The notes beneath the pieces were generated by a model. That model had not been told where the DNA came from and did not search any database. It saw only the letters and a program-made list of their open reading frames with translations. Shown here one piece after another: positions 30,660-40,757 of a DNA stretch of 64,000 nt (its first letter is position 1; each line of letters starts with the position of its first letter). Made by a program: the position numbers and the translations under genes. The stretch is from Siderastrea radians (lineage: Eukaryota > Cnidaria > Anthozoa > Scleractinia > Rhizangiidae): contig OZ024895.1 of the NCBI GenBank assembly GCA_964017195.1, positions 20,397,534 through 20,461,533 on the forward strand. Direction: 5' to 3'.

Positions 30660-32384
30660 TCATTAATAACAACATTAGCCTCCCACGCAATCGTTTTTAG
30701 GGGAGTCGTAAACGACTGAGTGGGAGGCTATAACAACATGACAACGGTCCTATTTATTATGGGAGACACCTGATTCGTCTGAGAAGCACAATGCGTCTTG
30801 ACGTCTCCTGACAAATACGGACGACCCCCGGGGGAATATTCCTCGAAATGTCCAGGGGAATCGTACCAAAACACCTTGCCTCCAAATCCATAGCCGTTTC
30901 AACGGAATAAGACGCAAGCCTGGTGACCCATCAAAAGAAGATACAAAAAGCTATAAAAAGACCAAAGAACAACTCTAATTAAAGTATATTTAAAGGTCCT
31001 TATGCATTCCGGCTGATTAAACAATTATTCTTTGATTAACTGGCGACCATAAGCTCTTGCAAATACGGCCAATGCATATATTAAGCATCTTAGTCACACA
31101 AAAGGTGAATTTATCAGAAGACCAGTAAGTGAGACCTAATGAGCATAAAATTATCTTTGTTCTCCTTTTACTCAAAGGTTCAGGCACGGTATACTCCTGC
31201 CTTCGTTGTACCGTCGAAGCTTTTTGTGTAAACTCAGACTCTTTTAAGCATTAAAGTTTTCTGATAAAAGCAAAACATTGCAATAAGAGAATGAAAGTTT
31301 TATAAAATGCACGCCAATTATGTTTAATTCGGATGCTCGCTCCTAGCATTCCTCCTTTCCACATCAAAAAGGAAAATATAAAATTTAGACGTGACTTATG
31401 AATTTATTCTTGTCCAAGGGTTTCCCGCGACCTTGAACTGGCTTTGATTGAGTTCAAAACCGCTTTTACTTGCAACTGTTTTTCTTTTTCTGTTGTTTGG
31501 CTATTCGTGTTCATGTTTAGTTCAAAGGTGGCCTTTGCATTTTTTTGAATGGCCTGCAGTTTGCTGCCGACCACGTCTAGATCGAAGGAGCTCTCTTTCG
31601 CTGACACAACCAATCTACTCACATGTAAAGAGGTTGACGTTCAGCATTTGGAGCGCAATATAAATTTTGGAAAGACCTTGAGTTGCCCAATATCCGTACA
31701 GCGGGCTTTGTATCTCATCATCTCGCCTTAGGGAAACGGAGCCTTTTTCAGCTCTCTGTTAATCAAACTAAACTTTTGCCAAAAAAAACAAACGGGAGCT
31801 AAAATAGTTGGTCTCAGTTTCGAAATATACAGATTAACCAAGCATGAGAGAAATGAAGCCTTCAATGCCACGATAAACGTGGCATTAATGTCATTAATTT
31901 CCAATTTTCTTGCAGCAATAACTTACATTAGAACTCACTAACATTGTATTGAGGCTTAAGTTGTTTTAAAAAATTCAAAATTAAACTCAACCCGGTAGCG
32001 AAGTCTACAGAAACAATCTCAGAGGGTTTAAAGGTTATAAGTAGCCGTTTCAGCGTGGTCTATTACGCGAATCTCATCGGCTCAGTTAACTGTTGGAGAC
32101 TATTTGCAAAATAGCACTGGAATAAACAAGCTTTTGGGTCTTTCTGTTTCTTCACCACTCAGTCAGTTTTGTTTTGGGTAAAGCAGAAGCTCGAGTTAAA
32201 GAAAAAGCTTCTCTGTGGAACAAGCAAGTGTTTTTCGGAGCTTTTTTGTATGTTTCGAAACGTTTTAGGTTTTAGGTTTTCAATTTCTCTTTGAGTTAAC
32301 ATCCTTCGTGAAGTGATGCAAGGACAATTTTTCGTACCGTAGCTCAAGGCCTATTGTAGGTATCTTCCAGTCACAGCACACAAT
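30660..32384. other. no gene seen
   Basis: It holds the second copy of the dispersed repeat (31,965-32,350). A 72-codon minus-strand frame (31,404-31,622, lysine/serine-rich, no motif) cannot be supported as a gene. Confidence 0.5.
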
Positions 32385-32568
32385 AATATTTAATAGTGAC
32401 AAGGATCTAATTTCTCCTTACAATATCACTACTTGATCAAACATACAGGTCCTGAGAATAAAGGAAATGATCACCAAAGTCAATGTGTCTCGATGTTCAA
32501 TCAAATTCTCAAATGTAGTATCAACAGTGGGGAGAACATGCATGTTGTATTGGGGCTTTAAGGGTTAA
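32385..32568. mobile_element. MITE of the TTAACCC...GGGGCTT family, one end lost
   Basis: The body TTCTCCTTACAATATCACTA and the end TATTGGGGCTTTAAGGGTTA match 51,297-52,000 and 56,612-56,830. Confidence 0.65.
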
Positions 32569-32906
32569 TCATCTTTATTTGGTACTCCCAGTGGGTTTTC
32601 AGACCTAATTAACACGCTAAGTACATGGAAGACTTAAAGCAATATATAAATGTAAAATACCTATGGATAAGAGTAATACAACTAATTAAAAACTATTAAC
32701 TAAAAAATATGGTGTACTACACTGATGTCCATGGTGTACTACACTGATGTCCATAGTGTACTACAATTGCTGTCAAATATGACTTCTTAGTACCTTGTGC
32801 GTGCGTGGAGAACGGGCATTTGTCTTGATCATGCCACGCGATATTTACAACTTGTGTACTGGACTTTGATAACAGCGGGTATCCGTCAGAATAAAAACAA
32901 TCCAAG

Positions 32907-33031
32907 TAAAAGTCAGATGATGAGCATATCCTTTCTCAGTGTCGCTAAAACTTTGTTCATTATATGAGATCCAAGCATATTCCGAATTCGTTACACTTAC
33001 CAGTCCGTTGCAAGTTGTTGAAAGCAACTAC

Positions 33032-33034
<3 letters not shown>
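32907..33034. repeat. unit fragment of the 38-kb repeat
   Basis: AAGTAAAAGTCA, GATGATGAGCATA and CATTATATGAGATCCAA match 37,983-38,095. The repeat resumes at about 34,596, so 33,035-34,595 is inserted. Confidence 0.7.
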
Positions 33035-33035
<1 letters not shown>

Positions 33036-33079
<44 letters not shown>

Positions 33080-33178
33080 TCGAGATCAGGACGTACGGAC
33101 CGAGAACAGCGAGGTCCGTGCGTCCTGACCGAGGGCCAAATATTTTCCCGTCTGACCCGACCTAACTCAGTCAATAAG
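33036..33178. repeat. hairpin repeat / MITE
   Basis: CTTATTGACTGAGT and ACTCAGTCAATAAG, CGGGAAAATATTTGGC and GCCAAATATTTTCCCG, CGGACC and GGTCCG are nested inverted pairs making a long hairpin. Confidence 0.75.
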
Positions 33179-33179
33179 C

Positions 33180-34592
33180 ATTTTATCATATGACCACTGA
33201 ATTTTTTTTGTCTTTCTTTCGTGGATACAGACGCCACGGCCCGTTTCGCGCGCATTTTGAAAAGCCAATGGTAGCTTGTAATTTGTTTGGGAAGCCAGTA
33301 AAGACATTAAAGTGCATTTGAACTGCGATGTGCGTACAAAATTTTTGAACTTCTGTTAAAATTATCAACCAAATCTCCGAGTTTTAGCTCCATTCCAAGA
33401 AGATTTAAATCCGACTAAATTCCTCGTACATGATTGCAGTTAGTAGAAATTTCAAAGAAAACGTTTATGAAGGACGACAACAAAGAATTTGCACGACGTT
33501 TCGGCTAGTCGTGCTCGTCTCTCAGCGAAGACTGAATTTATCCTGATTGAACAACTTAGCGACATTTCTTCTGAGCCGAAGTTCACAATTGGTTTGAACG
33601 AGAGGATTAATTAATTTTCCACCAAGGATTCTGGATATTAAAAACAACATTAGATCTTAATTTATGAAACTACATAAAGACTTGGAAAGGGATTGTACAG
33701 GCAGTTCAGGATTTTGCTACGCTTCGTTTCCCTTCAGCTTCAAATTGTTTAGTTTACCACGGATCGTAGGATTCATGAACGTCTGCTGTTCGACGATGTT
33801 GAGCTCTGCATTACAGCTGATGTCCAAATTGTGCTTAAAATGCTTCGTGAAAACAAGCCGGAAACTGTGTCATCGCCAGGTTAGTCGTAAACATGTACTC
33901 GCATTTTGTTTGTTGTGATTTAAAAATTACGCAGCAGAAAAAGAAATTTGAGTTTAATACTTCGCATTTGCATTTTTTGTTCAATGTTTATCATGACTTC
34001 AAACCAGGATACGTCTTTGTCCGATTATGTTGTTTCAGTTTTTGACGGCTTTTAGTTCGATTTTATTGTTGTTGTCAGGAGTATTTCTTCATCATTTGCC
34101 AAGTTTAAACACGTTTTGTTAGTAAGTAAGTAAGTAAACCTTTATTTAACCACGATCTGTTTTAAAGCAAATACATGCTTGAGGGGTCGTGTGTACCTAT
34201 GACTAACTACCTACCTAAGAAAAATTAATATTACATTGTAATAAACTAAAATAAACGCTATTATGTTTTAATAAGATTAAGATTTTTGTTTTAATTTTTG
34301 CGCCTGCAAACTACATCGCTTTCTAGATAGTAAAGTTTTAATAAACATGTTGGACATTCTTTGCTTTTTAGAAAAATCTTAACTATCGTTCATCTGAATT
34401 CAAAGCTGTGGAATCAACTGGTTCCAATCCCGTCATCTTGCGGCAGTAGCGGGGCCGCACGCTTTCCTAGTAGGGCCGTACGGCTTTTTCCGGCCCTGCT
34501 AGAGCGAGGCGTACGGCCCTCATACGGGACTTTTTTTCATATGGTTTTCCAAGGAAATTGCGCGCGGGTCCGTACGGGTCATATGATAAAAT
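33180..34592. mobile_element. possible DNA element with 16-bp inverted ends
   Basis: ATTTTATCATATGACC at 33180-33195 is exactly inverted at 34577-34592. The neighbouring repeat copy at 38,095 lacks the whole stretch. No transposase frame is seen inside. Confidence 0.5.
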
Positions 34593-34700
34593 CAGGTATG
34601 TATTATTTCTAAACCCGGTTACATTTCACCATAAATTTCTTCGTCACTCATAGCTTAAATTGATAATAACTTGCGTTATCTATAATTAGACATAGAAGGG

Positions 34701-37355
34701 TACGGTGGCCCACAAGTATCACGGCAAAAGTTTCAAGTCAATACCGCACAATTAAAAAAAATACGTCAACAATTACTTTAGTTTAGTCCCTTCAGTTTTA
34801 GGTAACTAACTTTATTTTGAAATTGACGAAAAAACGATTTGGTAAACACGGAAAAAGATTTTAATCGCCACGGCAAAAGTTTGAAAACTCCACGGCAAAA
34901 GTTTGTTAACACCACGGCAAAAGTTTGCGAACATCACGGCAAGAGTTTGCGAACACCACGGCAAAAGTTTGAAAACGCCACGGCAAAAGTTTGAAAACGC
35001 CACGGCAAAAGTTTGTTAACACCACGGCAAAAGTTTGTGAACATCACGGCAAAAGTTTGCGAACACCACGGCAAAAGTTTGAAAACGCCACGGCAAAAGT
35101 TTGAAAACGCCACGGCAAAAGTTTGTGAACACCACGGCAAAAGTCTGTGAACATCACGGCAAAAGTTTGTGAACATCACGGCAAAAGTTTGTCGGTACCA
35201 CGGCGGAAGTGAAATTTCAAGCGGAAATAAAGTCTCGTGCCATGATTAGCAATGGCCAGTGACAGACCTACGCGACTGTCCAAAGCTTTTACAGTTTGGC
35301 TTTTACAAGCATGTCTATAAGAGACGTTCCTTTCCTGTAAGAGATCAAGGGAGGTTCCTTGAATATCTCTCTGAGTAATGGCTTGTTTTATAGTTAAATG
35401 CCATTTATTCAGAGGGTTTAACGTTCTTAGAGCCGTTTAAAATCTTTGAGCCATTGTGTGTGCTAGCTCTTTGGCAATTAGTTAGGTTTTTTGGCTCAGT
35501 TTAATTGCAAGATTCTTTAAAGTCACTTAAAAGAGTAATGTTTTCTGAAAGGATCCGCGAGTTTCTAAGTCCGTGAAATTCCATTTATTAAGCCAAAAAA
35601 CAATCTGCCACCTGGGGAGCGCCGAGCGCTCGCAGAGCGTATTACAGCAAAAATACAAATTATTTATATTTTGGCTCTTAAACATAAGAGTGAACCTTGT
35701 ATATGAGTATTAGTTGCGTAAAAATTATTAGCTTACGTATCTATTGCTTGAGGTAGAACAACGACAAGAAAGCCTACAGTGACGTCTTATTATTGTGATG
35801 GTACAAATCAGATTGCGTGACTGCATGGAGAATACTGTTATCGTCGGTTGTTGGTTTCTACTTGTTATTAAATATGGAATAAATAAATCAATTGGAATAA
35901 TTATTTAAATATGCTGGTTTATGGCACAACATAGTCTTTTTAAATAGTCTGTAACTTTGCTTTGCACTAATATTTTCACTTTCAGCTCAGCCAGACGGAC
36001 TAAAATGAAAATATTCAGTACACTGTACACAGATAACCACTCTCCGTAAATTAATAGTAAGCTGAGCTAGGTTAAATTTTTATGGGAGCTAATGTCACTA
36101 GGGTCAGAGAAAAGTGTCCATTTTATTTGTCCGTAGCGGGCTAATGGAGGAAAAATATATATGACCCTTCCGTCGAGACAAAATTAGTCAATGTCTGTTA
36201 GCTTAAGGCGTCTGTGAAGCGGGGTGCCAAGAATGTACTCTCATCAGTTTCTCCTTCCTGCTCCCCATAAAGGAGAACATTTTCCGACAGATACATGCAC
36301 ACGCTATGTACTGTAGTTTTGAACAAAGATTCGGGGTTTTGTCTTCTCTGTTCATTAGGACGGTTGCTGTGGATTTATCTGCTTTCCTTAGGATTAATTA
36401 TTTCCCTGTTTTGAATACGCTCTGCGAGCGCTCGGCGCTCCCCAGGTGGCAGATTGTTTTTTGGTTTAATAAATGGAATTTCACGGACTTAGAAACTCGC
36501 GGATCCTTTCAGAAAACATTACTCTTTTAAGTGGCTTTAAAGAATCTTGCAATTAAACTGAGCCAAAAAACCTAACTAATTGCCAAAGAGCTAGCACACA
36601 CAATGGCTCAAAGATTTTAAACGGCTCTAAAAACGTTAAACCCTCCAATAACTGGCATTTAACTATAAAACAAGCCATTACTCAGAGAGATATTCAAGGA
36701 ACCTCCCTTGATCTCTTACAGGAAAGGAAAGTCCCTTATAGACATGCTTGTAAAAGCCAAACTGTAAAAGCTTTGGACAGTCGCGTAGGTCTGTCACTGG
36801 CCATTGCTAATCATGGCACGAGACTTTATTTCCGCTTGAAATTTCACTTCCGCCGTGGTACCGACAAACTTTTGCCGTGATGTTCACAAACTTTTGCCGT
36901 GATGTTCACAGACTTTTGCCGTGGTGTACACAAACTTTTGCCGTGGCGTTTTCAAACTTTTGCCGTGGCGCTTTCAAACTTTTGCCGTGGTGTTCGCAAA
37001 CTTTTGCCGTGATGTTCACAAACTTTTGCCGTGGTGTTAACAAACTTTTGCCGTGGCGTTTTCAAACTTTTGCCGTGGCGTTTTCAAACTTTTGCCGTGG
37101 TGTTCGCAAACTCTTGCCGTGATGTTCGCAAACTTTTGCCGTGGTGTTAACAAACTTTTGCCGTGGAGTTTTCAAACTTTTGCCGTGGCGATTAAAATCT
37201 TTTTCCGTGTTTACCAAATCGTTTTTTCGTCAATTTCAAAATAAAGTTAGTTACCTAAAACTGAAGGGACTAAACTAAAGTAATTGTTGACGTATTTTTT
37301 TTAATTGTGCGGTATTGACTTGAAACTTTTGCCGTGATACTTGTGGGCCACCGTA
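34701..37355. mobile_element. foldback element: 943-bp inverted arms, 770-bp loop
   Basis: The left arm 34701-35643 is the inverted copy of 36414-37355. The ends read TACGGTGGCCCACAAGTATC. The 6-bp duplication GAAGGG flanks both ends (34695-34700 and 37356-37361). Each arm has an array of CACGGCAAAAGTTTG-headed units of about 22-23 bp (34,868-35,200 and 36,855-37,200). The loop shows no coding frame. Arm similarity is very high, suggesting recent movement or gene conversion. A repeat copy at about 38,200 shows an unoccupied site. Confidence 0.9.
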
Positions 37356-37361
37356 GAAGGG

Positions 37362-37910
37362 AGAGGCCTATACGACTCCTGCAAGCCCGTTTTAAGACCT
37401 TTTAACCTACGAATTTATGAGCTTCTTCTTTGTGTTTCTGTTCAGTTAACGCTTTTTGTCTCGCTTTTCAACCAATTTTACTTCTTGCATATACGTAGCA
37501 GGATTGACAGGTTTACTATGGTTCGGAGGACTAAATGTTGTCTGCAATTAGCCATTTATTGAGGGTAGAATTTGATCTCAAGAGTTCATGTCATATTTGA
37601 CATCTGATCAGTGGAAAGAACAGCCTTGAGAATGAAACCGGAACTTTTTTTCTTTCTTACCAAAATTTTCACTTTCAACAATTTGACTTTCTTCATGGGT
37701 TTTTGTTTTTTTCTATTCTTCGTCTCAAGTTATCACCAGGAAATTTGCGATCCTTCCAGCAGGTTTCAGTTTATTGCAGTGTAATTGAAGGCTCACACAA
37801 TCAAGGCATGGCTTTTAACACTTTGAATGATACCAAGAATTTAAAAAATTCATCACATCCGTACACTCCTAGACGTTTCGTGGCAGCGAGGAAAATCGAT
37901 TAATGCATCA
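37362..37910 (+). repeat. long dispersed repeat, copy 1
   Basis: CTTCTTTGTGTTTCTGTTCA, GGTTCGGAGGACTAAATGTT, AGAACAGCCTTGAGAATGAA and TTCGTGGCAGCGAGGAAAAT occur here and again, in order, in the copies below. Open frames inside are not genes. Confidence 0.8.
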
Positions 37911-37979
37911 GGTTTATATCTGTTTGACATTTACTAAATAAATTTAATTGCCCGGTTAACTGTGAGCTACTGTGGGAAA

Positions 37980-38430
37980 CACTCCAAGTAAAAGTCACAT
38001 GATGAGCATACCCTTTCTCAGTGTCGATAAAACTTTGTTCATTATATGAGATCCAACTGATATACCAGTCCGCAAGTTGTTGGAAGCAACTACAAACACG
38101 TATGTTTTATTTCTAAACCTGATTACATTTCATCGTTAATTTGTCCGTTACTCATAGCATAAATTGATAATAACTTGCGTTATATAACCATTTTTTAAAA
38201 CATACTAGGAGAGATAGGCTTACGTGACTCCCGCGAGCGCGTTCCCCCTTTTAACCTAAGAATTTATCAGCTTCTTCTTTGTGTTTCTGTTCAGTTAACG
38301 CTTTTTGTCTCGGTTTTCAACCAGTTTTGCTTCTTGTGTATTCATAGCGGGTTTACTATGGTGGAAACTGAGAACAGTGGAAAGAACAGCCTTGAGAATG
38401 AAACCGGAACTTTTTTATCTTTCTTACCAA
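37980..38430 (+). repeat. long dispersed repeat, copy 2 (unoccupied-site copy)
   Basis: It matches 32,907-33,034, then 34,596-34,694, then 37,362 onward, without the insertions at 33,035 and 34,701. Confidence 0.75.
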
Positions 38431-38444
38431 AATTTCTTACCAAA

Positions 38445-39540
38445 AAAGTAGGAGAGATCGGCCTACGTGACTCCCGCGAGCGCGTTTTAAGACCTCTTAA
38501 CCTAAGAATTTATCAGCTTCTTTTTTGTGTTTCTGTTTAGTTAAGGCTTTTTGTCTCGGTTTTCAACCAATTTTGCTTCTTGTGTATCCATAGCGGGTTT
38601 ACTATGGTTCGGAGGACTAAATGTTGTCTGCAATTACCCATTAATTTAAGCGACGCATGTTGCAGAATTTGATATCAAGAGCTCATGTTATGTTTGACAT
38701 CTGATCAGTGGAAAGAACAGCCTTGAGAATGAAACCGGAACTTTTTTATCTTTCTTACCAAAATTTTCACTTTCAAAAATTTGACTTTCTTCGCATGGAT
38801 TATTTTTGTATTCTTCGTCTCAAGGTAATACCAGGAAATTTGCGATCCTTCCAGCAGATTTCAGTTTATTGCAGTGTAAGGGAAAGCGCCTGCAATCAAG
38901 GCGCGGCCTTTAACACTTCCAATGATACCAAGAATTTCAAACTTCATCACATCCCTACCTCGTAGAAGTTTCGTGGCAGCGAGGAAAATCGTTTATGCAT
39001 CAGGTTCATATTAGCCTGCGAACGCAGACGTATTTCCAGCTGTTCGTTTCTCTCCGCCGAAAATTGGAGATCTTATGGCATTCCTTGATCAAAGAAAGTT
39101 TGTACTATGTTGTTTTTTCAAGGGACAGAGATCGAAATATTTGTTCAATTACTTTTCCCACTTCAACGGTGAAGATTTATATCGGAAAAATTGTTCAAAA
39201 TACGGCGTTGAGCTGAATGGCACTCATTAAGGGCATTTTGCTTTCCCAGGCCAGAAAGTGCTTATATATTCCAAGAATCTTCTTTTATGAATTAAATCAC
39301 GGTGAAATTGTTCTTGCTCGGTGTATTTTGTTACTGTTGTTTAATGACTGTCTCGTTTTACCAATACCTATTTATGACAAAAAAAAATGGAAGAAATCGA
39401 TGTTTTCACCTTCTACCGCGAGATCGAGATCTTCCTTGATCTGTGCGTTCTTAAACGCTTTCTCTCATTTCTTGGTGTGAAAATGTTGATATGACAATAT
39501 CCCTGAACAAAAACGAAAACATAAAAAATAAAGCATTCCA
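38445..39540 (+). repeat. long dispersed repeat, copy 3
   Basis: From about 38,510 it is nearly identical over about 1 kb to 41,552-42,590 with only scattered differences. It includes a TAGCCTGCGAACGCAGACG MITE-like end at about 39,013. Confidence 0.85.
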
Positions 39541-39626
39541 TAAAATATTCCACAATTGAGGAAATTGCGGGTTAAGAAAACAGGCAGGGATGTTTACAAC
39601 TTCTTTAATAACTGGACGTTGATAAA

Positions 39627-39881
39627 ATCTAGACTACGAACAGTCTCTCTTTCCGCTCAAGGATAGCCGAGGGAAACGAACAAGCGAGCAAGTGCGAAAA
39701 TCGCCCGCGTCGTTGAGACGTGGCGCGCGGGTCGGGCCGCTAGTGTAGTGAGTTGGCTAACTACACTAGCGGCTCGACACGTGCGTCACGTTTCAAGGCG
39801 GCAGGCTATTTCACGCTCGCTCGCTTGTTCGTTTTCCTCGACTACCCCTGAGCAGAAAGAGAGACTGCTCGTAGTCTAGAT
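39627..39881. mobile_element. MITE, 255 bp, ATCTAGACTACGA ends
   Basis: ATCTAGACTACGAACAGTCT is mirrored by AGACTGCTCGTAGTCTAGAT. Inner pairs CGAACAAGCGAGC / GCTCGCTTGTTCG make it a near-complete hairpin. Confidence 0.85.
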
Positions 39882-40361
39882 AACGTCACTAGAGCAGTAG
39901 AGGCATCCGTAAGAACCTGACCTTGAGATCTTCATGTGAAGGTCACCTGATCAGCTCATGATTTCTATTGCCAGCGACATTGCCAGTATCAAATTGCATA
40001 CTTCGTTCACTACAAGAAATTCAAGTATTTAAGTTTCTTAACTTCAAAGCAAATTTCTTCCGTGATAACAAGCGATTCGAATTCTTTCTTGTCAGAGTTC
40101 TGTAAGGGTTATTGCTCCGACCTAAATGTGGTAAAATGTCCATGAAAGTACATCTTTTTTGCTTCAGTGAAGCCTCAAAAATGGTGGTGGTTAGCATTTA
40201 AGTTCGGGGGAATTCCGCCATTTTTCTCTAGTATGTAAATGCGGGCGACAATATATTGGGACACTTTGAACATTATACATGAAGAAAGGTGGGACAACGC
40301 CGTCGCACGGTTGCCTGACGTCATGACCATCAAAATTGACTCGCATGGGTATACATGAGAA

Positions 40362-40405
40362 CATAGTTAGTAGAGGGGACTAACCAGTCCCCTCTACTAA
40401 CTATG
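40362..40405. repeat. perfect 20-bp-stem hairpin
   Basis: CATAGTTAGTAGAGGGGACT, a 4-base loop AACC, then its exact reverse complement. Confidence 0.9.
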
Positions 40406-40554
40406 ATGAGAATGGTGTTCCGCTCTGCGGCCTTTGGCCGCTCTAAGCACAGGATTCGCACACACCGCAAATAGGAACACCAGGACAGGAAATTCAAAGG
40501 GTTGAGTTCTCCTTTAGTCGAACCCAATAACTTATAAATAACTAATCCAGGAGA

Positions 40555-40650
40555 TAAATGAACGAACGAAAGAACGAAGGAAGGAAGGAATGGGTGGATA
40601 AATGAATGAAATGAATGAATAAATTAGTGAATCAATGAGTGAATAAATTA
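40555..40650 (+). repeat. GAAC/GAAG/GAAT-type simple repeat
   Basis: GAACGAACGAAAGAACG passes into GAAGGAAGGAAG and then ATGAATGAA units. Confidence 0.7.
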
Positions 40651-40757
40651 GAGCTACAAAGCATGGATTATTATAATTTATTATAAATTACAACAACTTG
40701 TATTATAGCCTTATATCCGATATCATCAAAACATATTTCATGTTATTTTCGTTTCAG

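Noticed and set aside
30450..30700. Open frames giving periodic FRKVPFRK or FAKYHFAKY peptides
   Set aside because: They are translations of the 15-bp TTTCGCAAAGTACC array, open on both strands, with no other gene features.
31404..31622. 72-codon minus-strand ORF, Lys/Ser/Gln-rich
   Set aside because: No recognisable domain, unclear splice signals and no neighbour to support it; could be a lost exon but cannot be claimed.
34868..35200. Regular direct repeats of about 22-23 bp, at first glance CRISPR-like
   Set aside because: No unique spacers, no cas genes, animal genome, and the array is mirrored in the other arm of a foldback element.
34812..37244. Open frames giving periodic NFCRGV/LLPWC peptides
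   Set aside because: They translate the foldback arrays and appear as mirror copies in both arms.
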